From: Stachybotrys elegans
Lineage: Eukaryota > Ascomycota > Sordariomycetes > Hypocreales > Stachybotryaceae
Assembly: GCA_020746835.1 (NCBI GenBank)
Contig: JAGPNK010000001.1
Location: forward strand, 5,456,001 to 5,520,000
Direction: 5' to 3'
Length of the DNA: 64,000 bases
The position numbers and the translations under genes were made by a program. The notes under the pieces are model-generated. The model saw nothing but the letters and a program-made list of their open reading frames with translations. It was not told where the DNA came from and made no database searches. This document shows, piece by piece, positions 47,174 to 59,400 of the stretch (within the stretch, counting starts at the first letter, position 1; every line of letters starts with the position of its first letter).

Positions 47174-48243
47174 GCTTCAAACACGATTTTTTATGGATTG
47201 GGAGTTTATTTGACTTTATTAGAAGCATAAGGATATACACAGCGCCTTGGTTTGCTTTTAGTGGGAGAAGAAGAAGAAAAAGGAGAAAGGGCTTTAGGGT
47301 TTTCGGGGTTTTATTTTTATGTTTAGATAGCAGTGATATTAGCAGCGTTGTGATTAAACATAGTAGGTAGCAATAAGGGGTGATTTATATATACGCAGCG
47401 CCTTGGATTTTCTTCCCTTTCTCAGACTTCCACATAGAAGTACAGTGGTCCAGGCAACCACTTTAAGAATGCCGCACATGCCGATCCAGGCACCGTTTAT
47501 GTGAATTACAAGTTCTTCACGTCAGGTGATTTATTTTCCGCGTGGATGACGCAGCTGAGGCGCAGGCGTGATAGCATTAGGAATGTCAGCTAGGCAGCGA
47601 TATTCACTGGAAGATGGTCGCCAGTTAGATCCAAGGTTGGGAGTTTATTTGTCATAGATTGATTGCCTATGCACCTAGAGACCAATCCCTCCCACTGGTG
47701 ACTTGAGACTTGTTCTCCCTCTATCCCATCGCATCCGTGTTGTCATTGAGTAAGAAGGGGAGGGAGAAGATGAAGACGGGCTTAGAAGTATGGCTCGGCC
47801 AATCAGAGGCGCCCGTAGATTAACAGGCGCCTCCTTCCAGGCAGCAGCATTTCCCATATTAGCTGGTGGCCTGTGAGAGGAGGGTTCCAGGGACCAGGCC
47901 CCACATGGCCCCCGCCGAGAGGAGGGGACAGAAGGAACCTGGAAGTCGTGCTTGTCAATAGACTGCAAACAAGGACCGAATGAACCAGGCACCGAGATAA
48001 ACCGACGGCTTCATCTTGGCCGCAGAACCCCTTCCCCTGCCTGCCTGCTGGCAGTTGCTCTGCTTGCATTTCCTGCGACCCATAGGACACCATCACGGTC
48101 GTTGATCGTGGGCTGACGGCTGTTGCGTAATCCCAGCCATGACAATCACCATCGCTCAGCTCAACACCAACCATCACCATCGCCAGCACCTCAATTGCTA
48201 ATACCTCCGGACTCAATCCGTCAGAGGAGGCTGCAAACATATC
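47174..48243. other. Intergenic region
   Basis: About 1.1 kb with no recognised gene or RNA. The last 150 bases, rich in CATCAC and CAACACCA runs, are the probable leader of the downstream fusion gene. Confidence 0.55.
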
Positions 48244-51200
48244 ATGGACTCCTTCCTCCCCCGGGGCGGCTTCCAGCTGCCCTTCCAGCGCAGCATCAGC
48301 CGTCTCTACAACGACACCAAGAAGTCGAGCGACTTTGTCAAGGAGCCCGTCCAGAATGAGGAGGACCCGGAGATCAAGGCCCTCCACCGCAAGCTGCGCA
48401 TCCAGAAGGACCGCCTCGTCAGCTGGGGTCTCGAGTGGTCCGATCCTACGCAGTCTGCCGAGATTGACGAGTCGCTCTCCAAGGCCGGCCTGGGCGAGGT
48501 CGTCACCAGCGTCATGTCCACCATCAAGGACATCCTCGCCGAGGCCGAACCGCTCTGGCTGAGCTCCAAGCACATGGCCGAGGGCGGCAGCCGTCCTTCG
48601 CCAGACCGGAAAGTGCCCTTGGTTCAGTGGGACAGGGGTCGCTTCGAGGACCTCGTCCGTGATCTCACTGCTTCCATCGATACCCTCTACGACTTGTCCC
48701 GGACGAGGGCCTCGGGTGTCACCATGCTGCGCCGTACCTCTAAGCTTGCCTTCAAAACAGCTTCTTCTGCCGAAGACACCAAGCCCTTTGAGTCCACCCG
48801 CATGCAAGCCCCCCAGCAAATAGACCCCCAGTCTCTCACCCATATCCGGCCACTTCAGCCCTCGAGCGCCAATGTGCCGCGCCAGGTCGTCTTCATGAGC
48901 AAGACCACCTACTCGCAGCTCACCCAGGGAACGAGTCGCCAGCCGTGGGCACCTCTCCTCCTCGAGTATGCCACCTTCGACTCCATCTTCTCCGTCACGG
49001 GCATCATGCCCCCGATGGCTCGCTTCGAGAAGCTCTCGACCGCACTGCAGCAGGATCCCCAGCGCGCGCCCAGTGCCTGGACTGGGCTCCCTCGGCTCTT
49101 TGGCTACTTTGAGGACATGGAAAATTCCAGGATCGGCCTCGTGTATCGCTTTCCATCGTCATTCAACGCTGTTTCCTTTGACCGAATGACTCAAAACACG
49201 CTCTATCATCTGCCCAGCCTGCAGGATCTGCTAGTAAATCCAGCGTCGGAACCTCCTCTGGAAGCTAAATTCCGGCTCGCACACAACCTCGCCAATACGG
49301 TTTTTGACCTACATGCGCGGGGGTTACCCACGGCAACTTGCACACCACCGATATTACCTTTTGCAATGCCACGGGCAAAGCCGCTGTCGCCGATCAGGTC
49401 GATATCCGCCGTCCTCTCGTCTCGTCCTTCGACCTTTTCCCAGACGACGCATCCCCGCCAGGCTCCATCCTGTACCGGCACCCACTTGACCCACGAACAA
49501 CACTTACCTCGCCCCTGGCCAATGCTATCGACGAGCGTGTGCTTGAGCTACATTCGCTTGCCATCATCCTGCTGTCTATTGGCTTGTGGACAGAGCCTGA
49601 GGCTCTACTGTCCTCGGATGCTTCAGGAACCATCTCCCAGTCGCTCCTGAATCAGCTAACGGTACGATGCGGAAGCCTGTACACTAAAGCAGTCGAGACA
49701 TGCTGGGGAGCTGTCGACGAGGAGCTGGCTGGAAGAGCCAGCGGCGATATCTTGCTCACGACCGTGCAGGTTAGAGCCAGTCGCTTTCTCGAGGCCTGTT
49801 GTATCCTTGACGGCATGAGCGAGGTGGAGGAGCGGCTGAAGCAGGAGACGGCAGTCACTGAGCCTAGCAAGGTCGAACTGCCCAAAGATGTCAAGGCCGC
49901 TATGCCTCCCACCGCACCCAGTGGTGGCACCAAAAAGTCTGCAGCGCTTTCAGATGTCACCTCCAAAACGATAGAGAAGGGCGAGACAGAGACGGACGCT
50001 GAAGGTATAGGATGCCAACCTCCTCCACAGCATTCGCCGCTAACATTTCAGATGCTACGAGCAAACCCACCAAATCCGAGGCCAAGATCCGGCTCTATCC
50101 TCAAGTTCCACTGCCTCCTGAGGCAGTCGAGAAGTGGAACAAGATCCTCATGCCACAAATCAATCATGCTTTGAGACACTTTTACCGCAAGAACCCCGAG
50201 TCGGTCGAAATTTCTCTCGAGTCGGTCGGACCGAGCCCTAGCAAGACACAGCCGACCGTGCTGGTTGTCTGCACATCGGTTGGTAAAGTGCGCGCCATCC
50301 TTAAGAAGCGCTTGGGTGAGTTGTTCGATGGGTCCACTGGCTTTGCCCTCAAAGTCTGCAGAGGGCATGTTCTCCGATCGCGACGACAGCCCCAGTCTGT
50401 GGCTAGGTCGATGGCGCGAAGGAATCGACTTGCCGGCGCTCACACGAAGCGCTCTGCCGATGATGGCGAGGTTGAGCCAGTGAACCCCGAGTATCAGGAA
50501 CGCCCAGGCAATGGTGCGAGCATCGGGGCTTGGATTGGCGATCGCCATCTACCCCCAGTAAGCTTCGGTGGTCTCGTTGTCATCGATGACAAGCCGTACG
50601 GCATGACTGTACACCACATGCTGGATGACCCTGACCACGAATTGGGGCCGGAAGATACCACCCGCAGCAGCGGCGTTCCGGACTTTGACTGGTATGCCGA
50701 GTCCGCCGGGGATACAGAAGACGACGACTACTACCAGGAACTGTCCGATGCCGAGTCAGAGGCATACTCTGAGACGGATATTACAAGTGACTATGACGAC
50801 GATGACGATGACAACGATGACGATGAAGAATATAGTGAGCCAGGCGACATTCCTGGTATCGAGCCTGGCTCAAGCGATGGCTATATTGTTACACAGCCTG
50901 CGCTAGACGATGTGGAAGAAGGCTTCTACCCATGTGCCGAGACAGAGGCCGAAGACCACCTCGACTCGTTCAGTCTCGGCAAGGTCTACGCCTCGAGCGG
51001 TATCCGTCGCAAAACAGCCGACGGTCTAGTCCACGAAGTCGATTGGGCCCTGTTTCAGTTTTCTGAAGAGCGTCAGCCCGATAATAACGTGATCCCTCGG
51101 GCACAAGACGATGCTACCGGGGCACAAAAGAAGCAGCACATGAAAGATAGCAAGGCCATCCTGCGACCTACCACCGTCGCGGCTTCGAGCTCTCTTCCTG

Positions 51201-51787
51201 GCCTGGAGGTTCAGTGCGTGGCTCGCACGAGCGGTCTGCAGACGGGCCAGATTCTTCCCGCCCTGACGAGCGTCAAGATCTACGGGCGTGCCTCTCCAAG
51301 CCACACGTACCAGATTGCCAGCGTCTTCTCCGAGGGTGACAGGAGCAGCTCGCGCTGCCCGCCCATGGGAATTCCCGGAGATAGCGGCGCCTGGGTCATC
51401 GACCGCCGCCAGGGCCAGCTCTGCGGCCACGTGCTGGCATGGAGCCAGCGCAAGCGCGTGGCGTATATCTGCCCCATGGACGTGCTGCTCCTCGACATTG
51501 CCGAGACGCTTGAGGCGAGCGAGGTGCGTCTCCCAGGCGGCGACATCATTGTTAGCCTCGGCGACGCGGAGCAATGTGCCCCCGAAGAAGAGGGCGCCGC
51601 GGCAGAGGGGTGTGAGGAGTCGACGCCGACGGGTATGCCTGCGCGGCCGAGGGAAGCTTGTGCTGCGTCTTCGCGATCCGAGGCCACCAGCCCCATGGCG
51701 TTGGACTCGTCGGAGCAGATTATAAGCATGACGAATCGGTTGAAGGATATGAACGTTAGCGGGCATCGGATTGACGTTACTGGGTGA
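48244..51787 (+). CDS. HeLo-like / kinase-like / trypsin-like fusion protein, one frameshift
   Basis: Segments 48244-50004 and 50052-51787 with a 47-nt intron (GTATAG...CTAACATTTCAG), but the first segment changes frame at a run of five G near 49319-49323; one more G restores [18 protein letters not shown]. With it the product is 1165 residues. Residues about 1-120 are helical and resemble HeLo-like domains ([18 protein letters not shown]). About 230-480 resemble the kinase-like module of fungal NLR-associated proteins ([26 protein letters not shown] in place of HRD), probably inactive. An acidic Asp run follows, then a trypsin-like region with [20 protein letters not shown] (His775/776) and [12 protein letters not shown] (Ser1032), then [14 protein letters not shown] role in conflict or cell death is inference. 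The frameshift may be an assembly error or a recent null allele. Confidence 0.72.
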
Positions 51788-51970
51788 TACGTTGGGCAAA
51801 TTATTATTTTTCTTTCCCTTTTTCTCTTGTTTATGTCTCTTGGGTAGGCTGGGATATATCTTATACCTCTATGCACAGAATGCCAGTTTTATTTTCCCAA
51901 AAGAAACCCACGTTTCTACGTATGCTTGGTCCCCGCCTGATGTGGACATGTACTACACATGCCCAGGACA

Positions 51971-52903
51971 CTACATAAAGTCGTCCTCCCAGTCTGCTGC
52001 CCTGTCCTGGTTGCTGGAGCCGGCCATCTGCTCCTCGGTAAATATGTCGTCGTAGGCATGGTCTTTCTGCCACTTCTTCTCCTTCCACTCTTGCGCTTGC
52101 TTGGCCTCTTGCTTCCTCTGCGTTTCTTGTCAGCCCAAGTCATGGCCCCAGGGCACAGTGCGACGGAGAAGAACATACCTTCTGGAGGAGGACGGCCTGC
52201 TCCTTCTGGCGCAGCTCCTTGATATGGTCGTCGCGCTCCTTCTTAAAGTCGGGCTTCTTCTCGACCTTGGTCTTGTTGAGGCGGTTGACGATGGGGTTCT
52301 CGCGCTGGGGGACGAGGATGCGCTTGACCTAGACGTAGACGAGGAGTCAGGAATGACGGGGCTCGCAAGTATCTACCTAGGAGCATGGGGGGCTGGGTAC
52401 CTTCTTGTGGTCCTTGAAGCTCACTTGACCGGTGTCCATGCTTCCATCCTTCTTGAGGTTGGACCAGGGCGTGTAAATGACGGTGATGTTGTCCTTCTTG
52501 TTGCCCTCGATGGAGTTGGCCTTTGTGAGCTGCGCCAAGTCCATCAGCAGCTCCTCCGGCAGGCTATCCCACTGCTGTCCCTCTGACAGACGGAGATAGA
52601 TGTGTGCACTGGAGAGCTTGTCTACGTGGAACTGGACGGTAGTGAGCTCTCAAGTACGAGGGCAGCTGAGAACGCGACCTACCCTGTACCTCTTGTCAGC
52701 CGGGAACATAAGATCAGATCAGGTACGGGGAGGACGCACCAGACATCCTCCTCCCAGCCATATTTGATGAGATCCTCGTCTGAAACAATTCAGCAGCCGA
52801 CAGTTTTATGCGTATACACGGCCGACGTACTCTCAAACTTGTCCTTGCCCACGTAGACAAAGCCGGGAGGGTCGACGACGTTGGAGGTGAAATAGTACAC
52901 CAT
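51971..52903 (-). CDS. jlp2: CCDC25/Jlp2 homologue (NFACT-R domain protein)
   Basis: Coding parts: 52903-52831, 52779-52740, a single G at 52683, 52631-52401, 52328-52179 and 52117-51971; total 214 codons (213 residues), close to the 208 of human CCDC25. The sequence opens MVYYFTSNVVDPPGFVYVGK and continues [60 protein letters not shown] and PIVNRLNKTKVEKKPDFKKE, a strong family match. A charged Lys/Glu coiled coil and an acidic end (DWEDDFM) close it. The NFACT-R fold is shared with the ribosome quality control factor Rqc2/NEMF; Jlp2 function in fungi is poorly known. The second intron is a nested pair, listed separately. It converges on the fusion gene with 183 bases between stops. Confidence 0.92.
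52632..52739 (-). other. Twin intron (stwintron-like) in the CCDC25/Jlp2 homologue
   Basis: No single GT...AG intron here restores the conserved [10 protein letters not shown] junction: exon 2 ends TG, exon 3 begins TTC, and the third base of the Trp codon is missing. Two consecutive introns separated by one G solve it: 52739-52684 (56 nt, GTGCGT...CTGAC...TACAG) and 52682-52632 (51 nt, GTAGGT...CCAG). Removing the first creates TGG|GTAGGT, the donor of the second. Both lengths match other introns in the window. Confidence 0.75.
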
Positions 52904-55900
52904 GGCTGCAACCGCCCGCCAGAGGCACCGGCGTGTTAAAGTGGGCAGAAGAAGAAGAATAATAATAATAAAGGCCAGAGGAGTTGCTGAATAGCTACAC
53001 TCTGCCGTCGTACTTGCGGCTAGTTGGCTCTGCTCAATTTCCTCGCTCGTGTTTTTTTTTCTGGCCTGTGAGGGGATCGCGACAAGTTTCCACGGTGGAG
53101 CCCTCAGCGACGTAGGCGCTAACAGCTGCGCACCCAAGTTTAGTGGGAGACCGCTAGTGCTCCGTTGTGCGACAGACAGACTCGTGCCGTCACGTGACGC
53201 CAACCTCACGTCAGTGTCCTTGCCTCATCTCTGTGAAAACCAAGGCTGATCAGTGCTGACGGGACCCGGTACGTGGAGGGCTGTCTCTGTGCGCGCCGGC
53301 GAGGAGTAGCCAAGAGAAGATCGGAAAACCAAGAAAAGCAGTGGCGGCGCCCGACTACCTGACGTCTGGAGCTGGCCCTCGTCCCTCCCATCGTCTCTTC
53401 AGCCTCATGCGAGGGTTTCCTTGCACCGGCGCAGGTAAGCAAGCCACAAGCCAGGCATCCCTAGACCATTGCCTGCCTGATTTGCGTGAAAAAAAGAGAG
53501 AAAAAAAGGAAAAAGCAAAGAACATCCAGATCTGGCGAGAGCTACGGAGATTTGCCCGGGCTGAACAGGCTTCTCGAAATCGCGATTGGACTGGCCCCTC
53601 TTGGCACCCGCTCCCTCAGCCAAGCCACCGCCGCATCCCTCGCCATGGGGGTGTGTGGCCGTATGTACCGTTGGCCGTACGGCTGGCTGCCTCCCTTCTC
53701 CCTTCACGATACCTGGTTGCACATTACGGTCGGTCGTCACGGTGCGCCAATCTCGGATTTAATAGGTCCTTGAGTATACGTGCATACATACCCATACACA
53801 CGCTCAGAATCCTTCTCACCGCTACTCCGTATTTCTCACGCTATCACGCATGTCTCAGTTAGTAGCCTGGGCCACGCTGCTTGCTTTCTCTGCTTCAGCT
53901 ATGCCCCTCGACAAAAAATTGCTAAAAGAAGAAACAAGAGAGAGAAAGATGGGAAAAAACAGGATTTTGTGGTGAGCCGGCTACCCGTCCAAGGCAAGGA
54001 TTACGGCGAATACTGCCAATTGCATCCTCCTCCTGAAACGCCGCAGCATCATCTCCTTGAAGCGAGACCAGCTTACTGCACATTGTAGCGGCACTGTGCT
54101 GGTCATCGGGGATGGTGGCTTGCCCGAGTTTTGCTTCTTCCCACCCCGGCGATTCCTTCTTGATCTCGAGGATGCTGCATTGCTACCTGAATCGGCTTGG
54201 CAGGATCGACGACCTCCCTGCGGCTTCTTGTACATGATGCTGTGATGAGCGGAAACGCGGGAGGCATGGGTTCTAGCTTCGGGGATATTCCCCGTGGCCT
54301 TAATTCCTCTTGAATTGCATGGTGTGTGTGTGACTCAGCCCCTCCCCCCCCCGTCTCGTCTGTTTCTCCTGCTGAAGCTAAGGGTGGTCCGAAATATTTC
54401 GGACGCACTCCAGACCTGCTCTGGAGAGCCGGCTAGCTGCCGTCGATCTGCAAAGGGGCTTGCCTGAATGCCAAACACGATTGCCTTATCTGCTGAGGGG
54501 CTTAATACATAGGCACCTAGAATGGTGGTTTACCAGTCGATAATAATTTACTTGGTAATGTAAAGCCCATACGTCCACACTATGCGCCAACACGATGTAT
54601 CTGTCCGGTTCGTGGGCTGTTTACTAATCGTATACCTGCCAAGAGCCTCGCAATGACGTGCGTGTCAACCCGTAGCCATGATCCAGCAGATCTCTTGCAT
54701 GCGAGCCGAGTCGATCACCGCCCCTCCTACTGTAGTTGGTGCCTCCAGGGACCACGAGCAAGGACCGCCATCTCCACACCAGACACCCTGATATCGCTGA
54801 GACAGAGCCGACACTAGGTTGCTGACAGGCAGGCAGAGCTAGCAGCTCCATCAGTCTTCCCATTGGCTCTTCTTCGTGGTGTGCCATTGCTCTTCTCCAG
54901 CAGACAGGGGGGTTGGATAGCGGTAGGCAAGGGCTCCCATACGCATCGGCTGACCATACGATCAACATACTCGCAGATCTGGCTCGGCAATCGCGCCCTT
55001 TTCGCGGGAAGCGGACTTTTCAAATCAGGCTTCGCAGCCCACCAACTTACACACGGCAGGCAGCCCGAGGTGCAACGCAATACAGAGACCCTGGTCTGCC
55101 AACACCTAAGACGGGGCGTGCCAACAATAGCATTGTAGGCGTCGGCTGTCCACTCGACCTTTATGGGTGGGGTCTATATGTGGCGCCCCCTCCTTGCCTC
55201 TCTGCTTTCGTGGAGTACTTCTGCCTTTTGATCCTGCAAGCAGCCGAGACATAAGCTTTCCAAGCCACAGTGGAGGCCAGCGACTACAAGATGTCGTTCA
55301 TAGCAAGCTGAACCCCACTCCGCAGACGACGACTGATACGTGTATACTAACACACTCTAGTACACAGAATATGTATGCGTTTTTGCCTTGTCTCGCAATG
55401 TCGGTGTTGGGGTGCCCATAGCTCAGCTGTGATCTGCGCTTACTACGTCCAAGGACAGGAAGCTCGGCGAGGTTTACGACGTATCAGTATTTTCTCTATC
55501 AGACCGGTGTGGTGCCTAGCCTGCAGTCATGGGTATAGGAAAAGGCCCCCGTACCTTTTACATCATTTCATGTACTGTTGCCCTGTTTTGTCCCAATGTA
55601 AGCCTCACTTTCCCATGCCAGAGGAGGCTTGCCTCCAACACACAGACACGTTACATGAGTAACTTGATTTTATATTGGAGAATATGGCACGTCATGGTAT
55701 ACAAAAAAGATGTATTCATCTGTTGCATTGCATCATATCCTAGTCTTATCCGTATTCACAATCTACGGGGCAGAAATTGACGTGAAGGACATAAAATAGT
55801 AAACAATGATCTCACTCTCCTAGAAACCGCCCACTATGCAGCCTCAGTGGGTTCCTTATAAATCCATCTACAGCCACTACTACACACCCAGTAGATGTCG

Positions 55901-55936
55901 TGCCCTGTACACGAAAAGGATTTTGTGTTCTGGCTC
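52904..55936. other. Gene-poor region
   Basis: About 3 kb. The first 300 bases are the CCDC25 promoter. I find no frame with recognisable motifs and no multi-exon model. A short Arg/Lys-rich minus-strand frame near 53981-54235 was considered and left out. An A-rich run near 53488-53522 is the only simple repeat. Confidence 0.5.
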
Positions 55937-56484
55937 TCAGAGCGCCACTTCAACGCCATGGTTATGGAGCATAGCAATGAGGGCCCTCTCCTCTTCAGCT
56001 GGGAGCTTGTTAGGCACATTTCTGATAGCAGAGTAGCGAGTGAGAACTTACTCGGGATCCACTCAGGGAGGCTCAGGAGATGAATGACCCCGTTGTTATC
56101 CTTCTCCGGTGTGGGGTGAACATTGACAGGCTTCGAGAAGGCTTGAGAGACCAATGTAGCCCCCTTAGCGTCGGCATTGGATACCTCATAGGCATCGAGG
56201 CGTAGCTTGCAGGTCCCGTTGTAGCAGATGGACATGTCGCTGAAGTTGAAAACAACGACAGGGCCAGTTGGGAGCTGAAGTTGCTGGCCCTGGACGGTGC
56301 ACATGCCATGGAGGCTTCCGTCGACGACCTCATTATCGTCATCGACGACAACAGCCATGGCAAAGTAGTACACGGCAGGGTCAAACGACTCGGCCTTGAG
56401 CAAGCATATGACAGAGGGGTTGACTGACGACTTTGCCTCCATCTCCACATGAGGTTGGAGGGCAATGGACAGGACTGGAGCCAT
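55937..56484 (-). CDS. Short velvet-domain-like protein
   Basis: Exons 56484-56052 and 55998-55937 with a 53-nt intron (GTAAGT donor, CCTAACAAG branch site, CCCAG acceptor) give 164 residues. The chain is about the size of one velvet domain and follows its pattern: VLSIALQPHVEMEAKSS at the start, YYFAMAVVVDDDNEVVDGSL, SLHGMCTVQGQ, the central VVVFNFSDMSICYNGTCKLR (compare the F-x-F-x-DLS-x-R-x-x-G-x-Y-R-L core), ATLVSQAFSKPVNVHP, and WIPTEEERALIAMLHNHGVE like the helix that ends velvet domains. Velvet proteins (VeA, VelB, VosA) are DNA-binding regulators of development and secondary metabolism. Several conserved Pro and Arg positions are missing, so DNA binding is doubtful. An alternative reading without the intron gives a longer, unconserved tail. 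Confidence 0.6.
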
Positions 56485-59400
56485 GACGAGTGATGAAGAA
56501 AGTGATGTGTGGATATGAAAAAGCAGGTCTGGGAGAAGTGGTAAAGAAGTGGGAGTTGTGTGATGAGTAGAGCTTTGGGGTGTCGAGAGGGGGAAATCAA
56601 GGGCCCCTTTATACTTGGAATTGCTGTCGATATTGCCCGCCTGCTGGCAGCAATTCACGTAGAGCGGTCCAGACGACAGGGGCTGTTCAGCCAGGCAAGC
56701 CTCGATCTCGCCTCGCGTTCCGCTTAGAGTAGGAGCAAGCAAACAATTCCGAGGTCGTACGGCATAACCGCGCGCGTTCGTTTAGACGAGGAGCACGAAG
56801 CCAGCCTGAGCCCACCCCCACTGGCGATGGGCACTTTCTCTCACACCAGGCAAATGCATGTACTACCGTAGTTGGATTAGCATTTGATTAGGGTCACCGT
56901 TCTCCTTCCCGCCGAGGCCCACAGATATAGGGCTTGGTGCCTGTCAAGTAGAGGCGGCTGAAGCGTACTGTACGCTGGGCGTGGAGCTGTCCCTGCGGCG
57001 GGAAGCTGAGCGGGAACTTGGCGGATGCCTGGGGTCGGATCCGAGACAAAGCAGCAACTGAATTAGAAGAGCTAGAAGGTTGGAAGAGCCTGTCTATGTG
57101 AGGAGGACAAATAATGAGACGAAGAATGTTGCGATAAAGCAGGAGGCATGCTCTCTTCTCTGCCATGGTGAGCGTGGAAACGAGTAATAGCGTAGCCCAG
57201 GTTTTGCTCCTGTTCCCTCCCCCTTTCCGCCTCCTATTTTCCCTTTCCCATTCTGCCTTCTTTCTACTCTACGTGCCCGCCGTCAAGACAGCTTAAATGT
57301 GACATGTCATGAGTGCGAGAGACCTCGCTAGCTCCTGACAAGGGTCATGAACAACGCCACAAAGAGTAGTTGCTTTTTGAGAGTGGGATATTCCTTGGTG
57401 AGTCAAGTCACTCTGACCGTACGCGGAGCTGTCTACCAAAGATTCATGGAGTGCGTCAAGATGCTTGGAGGTGCCATACCATGTGATGATCTGCGACCAC
57501 AGAGAACTGAATCTATCCGTTACATGATATCAGAAGAGGCAACAGCATCATGGATTGCTATCGGTGATAGTCAAGGTAGGCATAGGGCTTTACAACAGCA
57601 TGGGCAACTGTATTCCCCATGTTCCCTTTGAGTCTGGCTTGTACCCGTGTGTCAGACAACGTGAATTCCCTGTCATTATCATGCAGCCAGGTCACAGGAC
57701 CTTGCCATGACAGCGGGCTCGGCCTGGTACCGGATGCCGACAAGGTTAATCCGATGTTCAAGAGCCCGGGTGGCCCGCTAGATCCAAGCTACAGCTGGAT
57801 ATCGGCTGCGTCAAAAGAAGGGGGTGAAGCCTAGCGTCACACCAGCCTCCCTCGACTATCAGTCGGCTTGGCAAGACCTTACCCCAAGTACAACCACTCG
57901 GGAAATTCATTCCTCCCATTCAAGCTCTAGATGACGGTCAGAAACCTGCAGGCGGGGTGGGTGGGTGTGCGGGAATCCTCTTGGACAGTAATACTATCGA
58001 CTGGTTACCTACACTGCCCACGTCTGTACGTACAATGGGCGGCCATCTAAAAACCCGAGGACAAAGGAAATTGAATCACTGTAGTATGGCACAGGCTGTA
58101 ATTCACGCCATCTGGGCAAAGCAAGATGGGATGGATGGGCACGGGCTGGAGAGGAGAGATGAGCAAGGGGGAGGGTGCCAAGAATTAAAAAGAAAAGAAA
58201 AGAAGAAACCCCCCGACTAGATCCAACAGAGTCGGGTCGGATGAGAGAATCAAGAGACAGGGGATTGATGTCTCAAAACCGCCCAACGCTACTCGCCACC
58301 TGATATAGACCTGCTCAGGCAGTGGAGCAGATTCCCCTACCCAGTGGCAAGGGTGATTTGGAATAGTGATGTAGATCACTTCATTACTGTGTTTACGAAT
58401 TTTTGCGGATGTGTTCACTAAGCACTTTTCAGTGTTGAATATGTGTACATACTTCCTATTAGAGTATGCGTCTCGCTTTTTCTTCCTCTTCCCCTCGGGG
58501 CCAAAAGGCATCCGGGCAAGGACAGCATTCTCTCTCGATCGTCTGGCAGCTACCCCCTGTTCGGCTGAAGAGGAGAGGATTCCCTGTCCTTAGCCTCTTT
58601 TTCTACTGGGCGGTCACGTATGTGTGTGCTCACTTGTTCGTATCTTTGAAACAGGCTCTTGCCAGCCCATGCCTGTACAGCAGGCAGACTTCCTTGCCAA
58701 GCAAGCCTCCTAGACTTGCAGAGCACGACGAGCGCCTCTAGCCTGCCTGCCTAGCGTATGAAATGTGGCGTTGGCGGCCAGTTAGCTGATGACAGCAGAG
58801 CTGTATGCGATGCATCAGCGTGCATGTGCGTCAAGAAGCGAGCGTCTGGGTCGCACTGTGTATGGCAGCTTGAAGTCCTGTCGGCTCCATCGCCCTCCAA
58901 CTTTTGCCGAACTCGCCTATGTTATCCTGTCCAAGTGCCGTAGCATCCGGGACAGGTAAGACAGCAGCTTATATCAGATGCAGGCTGCTGTTATTAATGC
59001 TCTCATAATCACATCTCAGGTGTGAAAGACGATCTTGTCTGGTTCGGGCTGAAAAGATGAAGGCCGGCAAAGCCCGGTCCATATGCGCGCAAAAGCGAAG
59101 GGGCCGCAACCCACGACGCTTACACCGGGGAAGGGAGGCAACCCATGCCGAGCCGCAATCTCCAGGCTGCCGCGACTCGAAGGATCCATGCTAGGCTGCA
59201 TTGACAGTTGTCACGCTGAAAGCTGCTATGCTGTCAAGGGAAGCTCAGATTGGATACACGTAGACATGGAAAGCCGGCGTAAGTGAATGAGAAAGGGGTC
59301 TCGAACAGAGGAAAGGCCTCGAAGGTGTTCTTGGCGTTGACGGCACGTTACGGATGACTTGGTGATAAGCGAAGAACAGGGCGTCGAGGATGCGGGGGCT

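Noticed and set aside
53981..54235. Arg/Lys-rich 84-codon minus-strand frame
   Set aside because: Too short, no recognised motif, no neighbouring exons found.
56894..57166. 90-codon minus-strand frame with an ATG in fair context
   Set aside because: No family match or domain that I recognise; it could be real but cannot be supported from sequence alone.
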